From Spatholobus suberectus (lineage: Eukaryota; Streptophyta; Magnoliopsida; Fabales; Fabaceae), in assembly GCA_004329165.1 (NCBI GenBank), contig CM014737.1, positions 55,906,368 through 55,970,367 of the forward strand: DNA of 64,000 bases, read 5' to 3'. Shown here piece by piece: positions 25,989 through 38,900 of this stretch. Below the pieces are notes generated by a model that was not told where the DNA came from, did no database searches, and was given only the letters and a program-made list of their open reading frames with translations. Both the position numbers and the translations under genes were made by a program. Within the stretch, counting starts at the first letter, position 1. The number at the start of each line of letters is the position of its first letter.

Positions 25989-26528
25989 GAATTGGCGCCT
26001 CGCGTTCAATTATGTAAAATTATAAATAGATAAAATACTCTTTGTAAAATTTGTTTAATATATGACAAACAGGTTGACTGGTGGACAGTTAAAGGAGGGG
26101 ATTGTAGTGTGGAGAGTTGTATTCCCATCAATAAATTTTACTATTATAGAGTATCACTACCTTAACTGTGTTATGTGTCAATTTGGGATGGTACAACACA
26201 TCCTGTTATAATTAAAAAAAAATTTAACACGTTACACCTCTTGTTACAATAAAAAAAAAATTAATGCAAGGCACCAACTGACTGTTATAGTAAAAAAAAA
26301 TAATTTTTAAACGCGAGATACCAACTCAGTTGGCGCTTCCTATATATATATATATATATAATTTTTGAATACGAGGTGTCAACTAAGTTGACGTCTCCTA
26401 TTGTAGAAAAATAAATAAATTTTTGAACGCGTGTTAAAATATTTTCATGTCTTTTTTAGAAACAATGATAAATTGTTTTTTTTTATTATTTTAATAAATA
26501 ATTTTTTTACTACTGTAGTTAAAAAGCC
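25768..26528. mobile_element. Non-autonomous Mutator-like element (761 bp)
   Basis: A perfect 9-bp duplication CTATTTTTG (25759-25767 and 26529-26537) flanks inverted ends GGCTTTTTAACCACAGTAGT and the reverse complement of ACTACTGTAGTTAAAAAGCC. A 9-bp target duplication is characteristic of Mutator elements. The subterminal region carries inverted arrays of a unit containing the palindrome GTCAACTCAGTTGAC followed by GCCTCGCGTTCAA. There are three units at the left (about 25870-26010) and inverted relatives at the right (about 26310-26425), separated by AT runs. No transposase is present. Confidence 0.85.
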
Positions 26529-26537
26529 CTATTTTTG

Positions 26538-27289
26538 TATAGGTACCAGATGAAGCTGATTCAAAATGTACAGCATGAGTGACTCGAGCCTAGTCATTTC
26601 CGGTGCTAAAAGAAAAGTCTTAATTCTCTTCGGACCCTCCCACTTGCAAACATTAAGCCAGTTGGGATCACAGCTTTCTGGAAAGGGTGCCTGTCAACAT
26701 CTCGTAAGCGGACTCAATTGTCAAATCCCATCCTAAGAATAGGCCAATATTGTTCTGTCCGGTCCTAAAGTTGGATGGTCGGAGCTGCAGCCTAGAATTT
26801 GGTTAATTATCCTCTATGGCAGTAAATGTTTTTTTGAATTCATAGTGAAAAATACATGTAACAATTGTTTATATAGTGAAAAAGTTTTTAGGTACTGCGT
26901 ATTTTATATTTTAATTTATGCCTTCATTATCAATAAACTAAAATTTTAAATGCTTTTTAATTATATATATATATATATCATATTTTATATACATTTGCAA
27001 ATACTTGTAAATATATAAAATTCTTACTAAATCTATTTATTCATTTCGATACTTGGAATAATTAATTGGCAAATTATATATTAGAATTAAGGTTTTGTAT
27101 TTATGACATGAAATATGGTGTAATAAAATTAAAGTCACCATTATATATGTACATAATATTAAAGAGTCCCAATTAAAATAATGAATGCAAAAAGTTTTAC
27201 ATTGGAAATTTAAAATTCAGTAAACACTCATAAAACTTAGTAATAAAACTTACATTCAATTACTTCAACAATTCGCTAAATTGCATATT
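26538..27289. other. Intergenic, nothing recognised
   Basis: AT-rich DNA with a short (AT)n run near 26965. No coding frame or repeat boundary was identified. Confidence 0.5.
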
Positions 27290-27597
27290 TGATACTTTTA
27301 TAATTTTTAATCCGTAATTTTGGTTTCTTTATTTTTAATTTCATAATTTTAGTTTAACGCTTGGACTAAAATTGTGGATTTTTAAAAATTATGAGACCAA
27401 AATCGCGAAATTAAAAATAAGGAGATCAAATTGTAAATTTTTAAAAATTAAAAGACTAAAATTGTGAAATTAAAAATAAAAGAACCAAAATTGCAGATTT
27501 TTAAAAATTGGAGGACTAAATCGTAAAATTAAAAATAAGGAGACCAAAATCGCAAATTGAAAATTATAAGAGGACCAAAAACACAATTTAGCCAAAC
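27290..27597. repeat. Tandemly built repeat, ~55-60-bp units (copy 1)
   Basis: Units of the form GACCAAAATTGC...GATTTTTAAAAATT repeat about five times with drift, ending in CACAATTTAGCC. A second copy of the same array lies at 58200-58428. It belongs to a common class of plant non-coding dispersed repeats. Confidence 0.7.
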
Positions 27598-27764
27598 CAA
27601 TTAATATACATACAAGATTTTGTCTTAAAAAAAATACATCCAATATGTTGTCTATTAATTACCTATTTTATCCTTATTTTAAGTGAAAAAATAGTTTTTT
27701 AAACAACCCTAATATTTACTACTTTATATATATAAATGTGTAATTGGACGAACTTGTCAAATGC

Positions 27765-28463
27765 TTTTAGGGATGAAAATGGGTAGGGTCTAGATAAGGT
27801 ACTATAGTACCTGTTTCCATACTTGTTACCTGTATTTTACTTAAGTGCCGATATAAAATTTTGAAATCTTAGGCAAAATTTATATTCAAAACTAATTTAA
27901 TATAATTTGTCAATTCTCGTTTTATTTTTTTATCTACTACGAAATTATTGATCAAAGTTTTATGATTAAGTATTTTTAACATTTCATTATCAATACATAA
28001 AAAGACAAATACATGCAATCTATCCTTTAACATAGTTAATATCAAATAAAATTTATATAATTTTAGATTTAAAAAGCTACGTTCAAAATAACAATAATTA
28101 TAAATGTAGTCAATAATATTTTAATTAGAAGCAATGCATTCATTGAAAAAAATGATCTTTTGATATAATTTAATATTTTTAGTAGAGTATAAATCATTTT
28201 TGGAATTTAATTTATATATAATGCTAGTGCAAAACTTTTTAACACATAAATCTAATCAAATTTGATTATTTTTTCACATCATCTTATTCATTGATGTGGC
28301 AATATGATGAATTTCTGTTGGATATATGCGTAAAAATATTTTACACTAATAATACATATAAATTAAATTATTATTTTTGTTTGTGCTTTACGACTTCTTA
28401 CAATATCTTTTTCATTAAAATAAATTAAGATTTTTAATATTATAATAATCACTACAATTTATC

Positions 28464-28535
<72 letters not shown>

Positions 28536-28720
28536 TGCAGGTATGAGACGAGATGAGTATTATAGTACCCATACCCGCACCCATCCCTATTAAATTTTGT
28601 GGGTAAATTCCTGCCCCTGTCCCTATTTTCATTAAGCGGATATTTATCTTATCTATTGCGGATGTTTTTTACATATACTTATAAAATATGGGTAGAATTT
28701 TCATTACCAGATGTTTTTCT
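27765..28720. mobile_element. Probable hAT-like TIR remnant with AT microsatellite
   Basis: The left side has AGGGATGAAAATGGGTAGGG followed by GGTACTATAGTACC. The right side (28540-28600) has TATTATAGTACCCATACCCG and CACCCATCCCT, roughly its reverse complement. Such GGGTAGGG/CCCATCCC ends are frequent in plant hAT elements. No target duplication was seen, so the call is weak. Confidence 0.35.
28469..28533. repeat. (AT)n microsatellite, ~65 bp
   Basis: An uninterrupted AT dinucleotide run. Confidence 0.97.
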
Positions 28721-29874
28721 CTGATGTTACCTTTCTAGTTTTTTAAGAAAAATATTACATTCACACTTTCCTTGATAATTTATTGTAAAAACATATATTT
28801 TATTTTTTTCTTTATACAGACCAGAATTTATTTTATAGTAAATCAGAATGGGAATACTGCAAAAATTTGTAGTTAACACATGGGCAGTTAATGGCATGGA
28901 TGGGAAGCTTCCGTGGAAAGTGAAAAGGGAAATGATAAAAAGTTACGAACAGTATCAAAAGTAAATGAAAAAGGATAAAGACGACCGTGTTTGATAAATT
29001 ATTCTGATCGTGATTACTTTACTAACTCAATTTATTATTCTTCCTTGTCCCTCTTCAAATCCGCGAAAATAGTAATGTACTGGGAAAGTAATAAAAGTTT
29101 AGATATAAGTTAAAGTTTATTGCAATATATTTAATTTAATTTAATAAGATATATAATCATAAACTGTTTTAAAAAAACACGGTGACATATTTTTTTTTTT
29201 GGTGACTAACATATTACATATGTTTATAGTACCTCTGATTACGCCCAAAAAAAAAATGCTTACTAAACAAAAAAAAATGCTTATACCTCTGTTTCAACTT
29301 TCAAGTCTCAACTAGGGAGTCAATGGCGAAGACAAAATAGACAAGTAGCCGGTATTGTACGCGAAATCTAGTAAGCAACAGTTGGCATTCGCGGGGACCA
29401 CACACTTGCCTGAACGACGTATTCGTTTTCTTTCCAACATATTTATAAAATCAACCAGTATTTTTTAATTTTAATTTTTTTTTATCATATTACATTACTT
29501 ATTATATCGTTTGAGTTTTCTTTTTATGTATTCTCATTATTAAAATTTTTATATTGTCAATCAAATTATCATAATAATATAATTTTTAAAATGATTATTA
29601 CAAAATTTAATAATTTTATCATATAAAATAGTTTATGATTAAAATTAAATGAAATTATAATTTTTTTTACATTATAAGTATATTTAAATTAAATTCATAT
29701 TTCTGATTTGTTTATTTATTTTTATAATTTTATTTTTTCTTCTTACATCTTAAGTGTATTCCTTTTCGATTGGTCGTTACCTAAAATTGATTCAAATACA
29801 GCGGTTTTTCTGTCTTTGGCTTTGATTCTCCACTCTCCTACTCTGGAGCTGGGACCTTCCCTCTTACCATCGTT
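28721..29874. other. Intergenic, nothing recognised
   Basis: AT-rich, with a moderately less AT-rich patch at 29300-29420. The open frame at 29708-29935 runs into the next repeat and has no domain. Confidence 0.5.
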
Positions 29875-30632
29875 TAGGAGTGTTCACATTCAAACCGATA
29901 AAAAAAAAAAAACTAAAATCGGCCCAAAAAACTAAAAATCAAAGCAAACTGATTTTTTTTAGATTTCATTTAATGGTTTTGGTGGCCAATCGATCGGTTC
30001 GGTTCAGTTTTCGGTTGGTGGCTCTAAAATCGAATTGAATCGAAATGATAATACTAAATATGTGTTTTAAGCAAGTGTTGAATTATTATCATATATGTGT
30101 CATGCTTAGAGGAAAGTATCATTTCTTTTTCCTAAAATTTGCAGTACCAAAACCACGTACACTTCTAAATCCGCATATATAGGTAGATGTAAACATATAT
30201 ATTTGAATACTTACTAGCATTTATATAAATTTTGTAATACCAAAATCACGTACACTTGCTAGCTAATTGTTTAGTTGAACACTTGATGTATTTGTTAGTT
30301 GATGCACTTGATGAATTAATGTATTTATTAGTTTCCTTATTTTTCTCTTTACATATCTTATTTTTTTCATGTATGGATTTAGAAAATAGAAACATAGGTG
30401 ATTTTATTACTGTAACAAGTAAAGGTATCCATCAAATAGGAAATTAAAGAATTAGTAAAGATAGTTGGTAAAAACCGAATCAACCGATCCAATCCAAACT
30501 GCACTTTTTGGATTAGATCGGATCATTTTTTTGTGTAAGCCATCCAAACTAAACTGAACCGCATTTTTTTTTATGTTTGGATCGAATGACTTTTTAGCTC
30601 AACCGATCCAAACCGATCCGCAAACATCCCTA
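29875..30632. mobile_element. hAT-like non-autonomous element
   Basis: The left end TAGGAGTGTTCACATTCAAA and the reverse complement of the right end (TAGGGATGTTTGCGGATCGG) resemble hAT termini. The subterminal DNA is rich in CGGTTCGGTT / AACCGATCC phrases in opposite orientations. No transposase and no clear 8-bp target duplication were seen. Confidence 0.45.
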
Positions 30633-30846
30633 CTATCACCGTCCTACATCATTTTCCCTTCCTTTAAGTCATTCCGTTATCAAAACAACCCAACAATTAA
30701 GCAAATTAACATATCTTTTTTTTTAAATTTTTTTTGAGGATAGCAAAATAGCATTTCATTCCATACTAAATAACACTATTTGCTGTAAACATTATGATAG
30801 CACTTATTTTGCATTATTTCGCCTTATTTCCACATAAATATAACTA

Positions 30847-30996
30847 AGAGTTTAATAGTTATATACTGTCAGTATAAAAAGTTTCACATTATTATCTAAT
30901 CAGAAATCACCATTAATATAACTTTTAAAATATTTATTATAAAAGTTAACAAACTTATAATAAATAGTACTTTGTGATTTCATAACCATTAAACTC
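30847..30996 (+). mobile_element. Tourist-like MITE, short family member
   Basis: It begins AGAGTTTAATAGTTATATAC and ends with the inverse (ACCATTAAACTCT). The interior AATCAGAAATCACC and ATTATAAAAGTTAACAAACT match the longer copies at 38100, 45093 and 51648. ATAACTA occurs on both flanks. It lies about 270 bp upstream of the first TMK start codon. Confidence 0.65.
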
Positions 30997-31268
30997 TATA
31001 ACTAATTATCAAAAACAAAAAAGTTAACGATGTACAAAATACACGTAAGTATTTATTTCTAAAATTCTTTAATAATTACCCAACCTCTGACATTATTCGG
31101 CATTATTAACTATTGATTTAAAAAAGGCAAGAGAGGCCATAGCTGGCACATGAGGTGGGCGCAGTTATCATCTTCTCTGCTTCCATTTTCTTCCTCTGTA
31201 CAAATACTTCCACACACACGCAACGCAACAACATACACACTTTGCGTTCCTCATTCTCCCAAATCTGA

Positions 31269-34200
31269 ATGGCTGGCCCCAAATTAAAACCGAAAACCCT
31301 ACTTTCTCAGCTCTTTCTGTTTCTGTGTCTCGCGTGTACCGCCATTGGTGACGACGGCGCGTTGATGTCGAAGCTGGCGAAGGCGCTGAGCCCAGCGCCG
31401 TCGGGGTGGTCGGGGAGCAGCTTCTGCGACTGGACGGGCGTGAAGTGCAGCACGAACAGCGTGACCTCAATCAACCTCGCTTCGCAGAAACTCAGCGGAA
31501 CGCTCCCTCCGGATCTGAACTCGCTCTCCCAACTCACCACCCTCTCTCTCCAGAACAACGCTCTCTCCGGCGCGTTGCCTTCCTTCGCCAACCTCTCCAT
31601 GCTCCAAAAAGTGTTCCTGGACGGCAACAACTTCGCATCCGTCCCGGACGGTTGCTTCCAGGGGCTCACTAGCTTACAAACCCTCAGCATGACCAACAAC
31701 ATCAACCTCGCTCCTTGGACATTTCCCACCGAGTTGACTCAGTCCTCCAACCTCGTCCAACTCGACCTCGGAAACACAAGCCTCGTGGGTTCTTTACCGG
31801 ACGTATTCGCCTCCTTCGTGAGTTTGCAGGAACTTCGTCTCTCTTACAACAACCTCACCGGGGGTTTACCCAAGTCCTTTGCCGGATCTGCGATTCAGAA
31901 TCTGTGGCTCAACAATCAGAAGGACGGGTTCGGGTTTTCGGGTTCCATCGAGGTGCTTTCTTTGATGATCCACTTGTCTCAGGTGTGGCTTCAGAAGAAC
32001 CTGTTCACGGGTCCCATTCCCGATTTGTCAAATTGCACCACTTTGTTTGATCTGCAGCTTCGGGACAACCAGTTAACCGGTGTGGTTCCGCCTTCTCTGA
32101 TGTCCCTGGCTAGTCTTCAGAACGTTTCTTTGGATAACAACCTGCTTCAGGGTCCTTTTCCTTCGTTTGGGAAAGGTGTGAAAGTCACTCTCGATGGGAC
32201 CAATAGTTTTTGTCTGAAAAATGCTGGACCCTGCGATTCTCGTGTCACCACTTTGCTTGATATTGCTGCTGGTTTCGGGTATCCCCCTCAGCTGGCGCGT
32301 TCCTGGACCGGGAACGAGCCTTGTAATGATTGGAGTTTCATTTTGTGTGCGGAGGGGAAGATTATTACGGTGAATTTAGCGAAGCAGAATTTGACGGGAA
32401 CGATTTCACCCGCGTTTGCTGATTTAACCGATTTGAGGAGCTTGTATCTTAGTAATAATAGTTTGGTTGGTTCAATACCAGGGAGCTTGACAAATTTGGC
32501 TCAGCTTGAGGTTCTGGATGTGTCTAATAATAACTTATCTGGTGATATTCCAAAGTTCTCAAGCAAGGTGAAGTTCAGTGCTTCAGGTAATGATTTGCTT
32601 GGGCGTTCTGGTGGTGGTGGTGGCAGCGGAACTACGCCGTCAAAGGGTTCTGGTGATGCACCAAGTGGAAGTCCAAACGCGGGGTCAAGCGGTTCTTCAC
32701 TTTCACCTGCTTGGATCGCAGGTATTGTCGTTATTGCTGTGTTTTTCGTTGCAGTGGTGGTGTTTGTCTTTTGCAAGTGTCATGCTAAAAACCGGCATGG
32801 GAAGTTTGGAAGGGTTAATAATCCAGAAAATGGGAAAGGAGAGGTTAAGATTGATATGGTGAGTGTTTCTAATTCCAATGGATATGGTGGTGTTCCGAGC
32901 GAGTTGCAAAGCCAGGGCAGTGAGCATAGTGATCTCCATGTTTTTGACGGTGGGAATGGGAATGCTACTATTTCAATCCAAGTTCTTCGGCAAGTTACGG
33001 ATAATTTCAGTGAAAATAACATTTTGGGTAGGGGAGGGTTTGGGGTTGTTTATAAAGGGGAATTGCATGATGGAACTCAGATTGCTGTGAAGAGGATGGA
33101 ATCTGTGGCAATGGGGAATAAGGGAATGAATGAGTTCCAAGCAGAGATTGCAGTTCTCAGTAAAGTCAGGCACAGGCATTTGGTGGCTCTTTTAGGGTTT
33201 TGCATTAACGGCAATGAAAGGCTTTTGGTGTACGAGTATATGCCTCAAGGGACATTAACACAACACCTGTTTGATTGGCCTGAAAATGGCTGTGCGCCTT
33301 TGACTTGGAAACAAAGGGTAGCGATAGCTTTGGATGTAGCTCGGGGAGTGGAATACTTGCACAGCTTAGCTCAGCAAAGCTTCATTCACAGGGACTTAAA
33401 ACCCTCAAACATATTATTGGGTGATGACATGAAAGCCAAGGTTGCTGATTTTGGTTTGGTTAAAAATGCGCCAGATGGGAAGTATTCTGTCGAGACACGC
33501 TTGGCTGGAACATTTGGATATCTGGCACCTGAATATGCAGGTATATCTGGAAAGCCTTTGAATATAAGCTTGTCTTCTTTTTTTGAGTTTTTTTTTTTAA
33601 TTTCCTTATTTGGTTATAACTAACTATATGTTACTACTTCAATTCTTTATATTTTTTGAACTAGTAACTGTGATGTTTTTCTCTTCATAATGGTCAGTTA
33701 TTTGCATTTTTTGTTTTCTTGTTTCATGATTTGTTTTCTAGTTAAATTTTATGTATTCCTATGGATCTCCTGGGTGGATGGTCTACAATTAAGTGGCCGA
33801 CTCCCAATTTTACCCTTTTTTATGTGATGAATACTCTGATTAGATTAAATCTTGGATCAGTGAAGGAGTTTTGCTACATTCTCCTCCTGGTACTTAATAA
33901 AGTATTAGATGAAAAAATTGGCACATTAGTGTCATGGGAACATAAAAGTAGTTAATGCTTTTTTTATTTAGCAATTAGGAGGATTGGTTAAGAATATTTA
34001 GAATTATTCTTACTGTATTTTGTCATAGGTTTGGGTAGCACCGTAGCAGTTCTCTTCTCTGTTGTTACTGTTTACTATTGGGTTACCTGGTACCCTGACA
34101 TGCCTTTGGTTACGAAGTTCGTCAATTCAATTGTGAATTCCACATTTCCACTAACATACATTTTTTGCATTTTTAAAAGCATGTTCTAAAATTTTCTTCG

Positions 34201-34876
34201 TCTCCACTGCATTTGTAAAATGAAGAATATTTGTCTTGTTATATTTTTGTAGAACTTCACAGTTTTAGCTAAGCTAGATTCTTGTTGCATCAAACGCAAT
34301 TGGTTGCGTTAACTTTATGCTAGCCTATTCCTTTACTTGTAATTGATGTTATCTTGTTTCTTGGCAGCTACTGGAAGAGTGACGACCAAAGTAGATGTGT
34401 ACGCATTTGGAGTAGTTTTGATGGAACTGATTACTGGTAGAAGGGCATTGGACGATACTGTGCCTGATGAAAGGTCTCACTTGGTTTCCTGGTTCCGCAG
34501 GGTACTAATTAACAAAGAGAACATCCCAAAGGCAATTGATCAAACTCTCAATCCCGATGAGGAAACTATGGAGAGCATATATAAAGTGTCTGAGCTAGCA
34601 GGTCATTGCACTGCTCGTGAACCATACCAAAGGCCAGATATGGGGCATGCAGTGAATGTCTTGGTTCCTCTGGTAGAGCAATGGAAGCCTACCAGCCATG
34701 AAGAAGAAGGTTATGGCATTGACCTTCACATGAGCCTTCCTCAAGCTCTGCGAAGATGGCAAGCCAATGAAGGCACTTCCACAATGTTTGACATGTCCAT
34801 GTCACAAACTCAATCAAGCATTCCCGCAAAACCTTCAGGATTTGCAGACTCCTTTGATTCAATGGATTGCCGGTGA
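31269..34876 (+). CDS. TMK-type LRR receptor-like kinase (two exons)
   Basis: A plasma-membrane receptor kinase of the TMK family, known for cell-surface auxin responses and growth control. Exons are 31269-33540 and 34368-34876 (G|GTATAT donor, TTGGCAG| acceptor, split Ala codon), giving 926 aa, close to Arabidopsis TMK1. Residues 1-27 form a signal peptide. The ectodomain has the TMK split: a first Cys cap (FCDWTGVKC) and a long LRR block, a non-LRR break with a second cap (WTGNEPCNDW from residue 346), then a short LRR block to about 435. A Gly/Ser-rich linker and one membrane helix (about 483-504) follow. The kinase has GRGGFG (587-592), Lys608, HRD (707-709) and DFG (727-729), so it is an active RD-type kinase. 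The C terminus is IPAKPSGFADSFDSMDCR, TMK-like. No defects were seen. The single intron position inside the kinase is family-typical as far as I know. Its specific ligand partner cannot be read from sequence. Confidence 0.92.
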
Positions 34877-36899
34877 CAAAAATGATTAATGGGACAACAT
34901 CCAATTGCTTCTCAGGTGGGAGGACCGGATGAGAACGTTGTTAAGCTGTTTTGATCTCGAAACATCACTGAATTGCACCACAAAATTTATTTATTTTTTA
35001 AATGTTGATTTTTTTTATTTTTTTTTAATGTTCTTGCAGTTGTATAAGTCTGATGTCCTTTATTGATTTTTTTAAAGCTAACGGATTGGTTTTAGTCGAT
35101 GGTTGGGTTCTTAGATGAGAAGTATTATAGAAATGTTAATTGTATGATATTTTTCAACATGTTTTCAATCAGAAGAAAATTTATTGCATTTAGTTGTTTT
35201 ATAGTCAAGGTGCTTCATCCCTTGTTTTTTGACCAAGCATTTGTAAATTCTAATGTTTCCAATTCATTGGCAATGCCGCGTAAATCAACAGCAATGAACC
35301 AGATGGAGGATTCCAATCTAATGAGAGCTATAGCATGAACAATTCAAAGTTAATCATGTAGCATCATCGGCATAAGGAGGTCCCCTTAGCATCTTACAAA
35401 TTCCTTTGTCTACATTTGTTTTTGGGTCTTTTTGGTTGTTATCGTTTTCCCTGTTTTCCTCCTTTCCTTTGGGTCCGCCTTCTGTGGCATAATAGAGTGA
35501 TTGATTATTTGAATGGAAAATAAAAGAAATTTGGACTTGTAGATAGACTTTTTTCCCCCACCAAAATTGTGTTGATGGTGGCGTCTGACCTTAATATTTT
35601 TTTTTTTTGGTTGAAAAGATCTTAATTTCATTTGAGGAGCCTACACGTTTGCGCATATTGCGGTATTTTCGGGCTGGATCTTTATAAACTACGCTAACCA
35701 GATAGGTGACTTTCGTGACAGAGCACATGTTGTGGGCTCCACTACACATGCCATGATTTGACAATCTAGATTCTACATGGATGCCAGCCAACCCTAAGTC
35801 GCCGCGTACCACAAGTCACCAGTCACCACCGAGACGGTGGAAGCTCAATTTGTCTTGTTTAGCTATGTCTTCTCTATTCTATGGTGATAGTTATGCTTTT
35901 GCGCAAAAAATATTGTGCATGTACGTCTGACAAAAGTTAAATGAATAGCTATAGATTCTTCGTTTATTATTGTGCATTGCAACATTTTTCGTCTAATGTT
36001 ACACATAAGTAGTGTTGTATATTATAAAAAAAACTGTTGTCTTTTGTTTTGAGAACGATTTTCAAACTGTGATAATCTAAGGCGTTGTCTATTTTTTCGG
36101 GAACGGTTTTTTTCTTAAAGATAACACTTTGGAGAAAACCATACATAGAATTTGTTAGATTTTATGTATAAAATCTTTATGTAACTATTATTTCCTAGAG
36201 TTTCTTAATTGAGCAAGTGTTTAAATATTAAGTTTGTATTAATATTTGTTGAAATATTTTCATCCAAAATAGAAATTAACATAATTAATTATGTATTTGT
36301 AGTTGGACATAACAACAAATGATGAGTTATCATTAATCATTTTGATAATCCAAAAAAATTCTCAAACATTTAAAGGTTGTTAATTTTATCATAAATGTTG
36401 GATGCTTCATTAAATATGATTAACAAACTAGCTAGGAGTATTAATGACTTACTTGTATACCAATATCCTTAAAAATACGAATTTATATTCTCTCATATAT
36501 GCTGTTAAGTAATAAAACATGGTTATGTTAAAAAAGAAGAAGAAGAAGAAGAACAAAAGTTACAATTTTAATCAAACAAAGACCAATCGTAATTAATTGT
36601 GAAAGCTGCTAATTATATTTCATAAAAAAATGTATATTTCTTTCTTCAACATAAGCACATCCCGATATTCAAATATTAAAAATACCTAAGTAATGCCGGA
36701 ATTTTTAATCTAAGTAAATCATAATCTGTTATATAGAGTGGGGGCAATTTAATATAAACAAATCATATTATTTTTGGTGCTACTAAGATCAACTATAAGA
36801 TTATTTAACTACAAATATCTAATTTATCTAAAATTTGATATACATGATCATTAAGATAATATTAAAATATTCAATAATTAAATTATTAAATTTTAATAT
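34877..36899. other. 3' flank of the first TMK gene
   Basis: This contains the 3' untranslated region and downstream DNA, much of it matched in unit 2 (for example around 35110-35200 and 35730-35760 against 47330-47420 and 48305-48340). An (AAG)n run lies at 36536-36552. The antisense open frames here are low-complexity and not called. Confidence 0.6.
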
Positions 36900-36900
36900 G

Positions 36901-36949
<49 letters not shown>
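36900..36949. repeat. (TA)n-(GA)n compound microsatellite
   Basis: A TA run passes directly into a GA run of about 14 units. Confidence 0.97.
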
Positions 36950-36952
<3 letters not shown>

Positions 36953-37099
36953 TCATATAAATTATCAAGTGAGAGGTGAAAGGAATTAATCTTGGTCATA
37001 TAAACAATCATGCATGGATGATCAAAATTGTTTTAATTAATTTTAATCTTAATTATTTATTTGAATTATGCAATTGAGATTCGCTTCTCTCACGCTCTC

Positions 37100-37102
<3 letters not shown>

Positions 37103-37139
<37 letters not shown>
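37103..37139. repeat. (TA)n microsatellite
   Basis: A simple TA repeat of about 37 bp. Confidence 0.95.
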
Positions 37140-37144
<5 letters not shown>

Positions 37145-37608
37145 AAAAATATTAATATACTCTCTCTTGTGTATTAAAAAGAGTTATAATTTGAATTTAT
37201 TATATTAATATACTTGTTTTAAAAAAAAGAATATATTATATGTTAATGTTCTTATAATATCTTTTTAATAATCCTCTTATTATTTTATAGAAAATATTAA
37301 ATAAAAATAAGTATATTTAATATATTAACTTAAAATATCAAAACATTTAATGCTTTTTTAACAATTAAGAAAATTATTAAAAAATAACGTAAGAGAATTT
37401 AAAATTATTCTCCATATAATGCGAATGTGTTTCTCTTCTAAGAAAAAGTGCGATTTGTGATTTTGAGCTGTCGTCAAAGGTGAGGCAACTTGGGTAGTTT
37501 AAAATATTGACAGTTGGTGATTGAGATGTGATTCCATGAAAGAGAAGATTCATTAATTACTAGAATTAATTTGTCGCCATTTAAGATAAAAGAAAATATA
37601 CTGTGCAC

Positions 37609-38095
37609 TAGGGGCGAGTTTGGGATGGATTGATCATTGTACTTACCCAACTTGAAAATTTGTTAAGGTCATTTATTTTAATTAGAATTTGACCTAATCA
37701 AAACTCGATAAATTAAGGACAAGATTAGGTTAACTCAACTTATTATTGTACTTTATCAACCTTAATATTTTATATAGTTAAATCATAGAATTAAAAAAAT
37801 ATAAAACTTAAATTAAGGTATATTTAATAATATATATTTCAAATTAAATAATATAATTATAAATATAACATCATATTATAATAATTGTTATCTATTAAAT
37901 AAAAAAATTTATTATGAATATATATTTATTCAATAAACTTAATCTTTTTAAAAAGAATATAAATATTGGAGCGGGTTGAGACAATCCGAAGCATAACCTG
38001 AACTCGTGTTCAAAATATACCAGGTCCAATTTCTAGAACCTAAACTCATCAAAACTAACTTCGAGTCAGGTCTGGTTGGGTTCTGCACACGCCTA
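37609..38095. mobile_element. hAT-like TIR remnant
   Basis: The left end TAGGGGCGAGTTTGGGATGG and the reverse complement of the right end (TAGGCGTGTGCAGAACCC) look like degenerate hAT inverted ends. A related, partial sequence lies at about 48460-48650. No target duplication was seen. Confidence 0.4.
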
Positions 38096-38099
38096 TTAT

Positions 38100-38268
38100 G
38101 CTCTGACAGTATAAAATAATTTTATACTGTCATTCAATCACGAAATACCATATATGGTAAGTTTGTTGACTTTTACAATAATTAACTTAAAAGTCATACC
38201 AATGATGACTTGTGATTAATTGACAGTATAAATTTTTTACATTGACAATGCATAACTATTAAACTCTT
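38100..38268 (-). mobile_element. Tourist-like MITE, inverted family member
   Basis: This is a minus-strand copy of the family at 45093 and 51648. It ends with ATAACTATTAAACTCT and contains AAGTTTGTTGACTTTTA in inverse orientation. It immediately follows the hAT-like remnant. Confidence 0.65.
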
Positions 38269-38397
38269 AAGATAAAGGGTTGCTGGGTTAACAAGAACTT
38301 GAACACTATATTTGCATTTAGGAAGGCAATAACTACAAGCTAAAACAAAAATAGGTAGATAAATGTGGGATGAATAAGTTAAATACCTTATCAAACT

Positions 38398-38553
38398 TTT
38401 TTTGGTGTAGACCGCTCAAGCCGAGTAGGACCACAATGGACAGCAAAACTCTCCTATCAAATATTTAATACAACTGCATATTTAGGACTCGAACTCGAGA
38501 CCTACTGGCTAAGCTAAAACAATTCCGCTCTAGTTAATCCACACACTCTGTGG
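38398..38553 (-). mobile_element. tRNA-derived SINE
   Basis: The minus strand carries an A-box-like TTAACTAGAGCGG, a B-box-like GAGTTCGAGTCC and a short A-rich tail (AAAAAAAG). It is flanked by an 18-bp target duplication TAAATACYTTATCAAACT (38380-38397 and 38554-38571, one mismatch). The matching site in unit 2 (about 49044-49062) has a single copy and no insert. Confidence 0.8.
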
Positions 38554-38900
38554 TAAATACTTTATCAAACTAATTGAAGGGTACTTTATCCAAAATTTCA
38601 AATAATTAATAATTAGAATATGTTAAAGAGTTCAATTTGATAAACTTGTGTTATTCATATAATAATTCATAAAGTAATATTCTTTCTCTCTTGTTATCTC
38701 TCTTCATCACATTATCAATCATATTTCACACTTCTCTTTATTTTCTCTCTTTCTTTCTCAATGTTGTAAAATTTATTATACAATTTATTTTGCAATATTC
38801 AATTTGATATATTATAGTGTATATGTCAATTAATTAGAAATCACATCAGAAATATTACTTTTAAAATGATTATTATAAAAAATAACAACACACATACATA

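Noticed and set aside
25809..26009. Minus-strand 66-codon open frame in the Mutator-like element
   Set aside because: It is made by AT microsatellites (runs of Ile-Tyr) and the palindromic repeat, and does not look like a protein gene.
29867..30640. 8-bp target duplication around the hAT-like element
   Set aside because: The bases next to the proposed ends (CCATCGTT and CTATCACC) do not match well enough.
31168..33179. Several long antisense and off-frame open frames over the first TMK
   Set aside because: They overlap the GC-rich LRR exon, recur identically in the second copy for the same reason, and have no domains.
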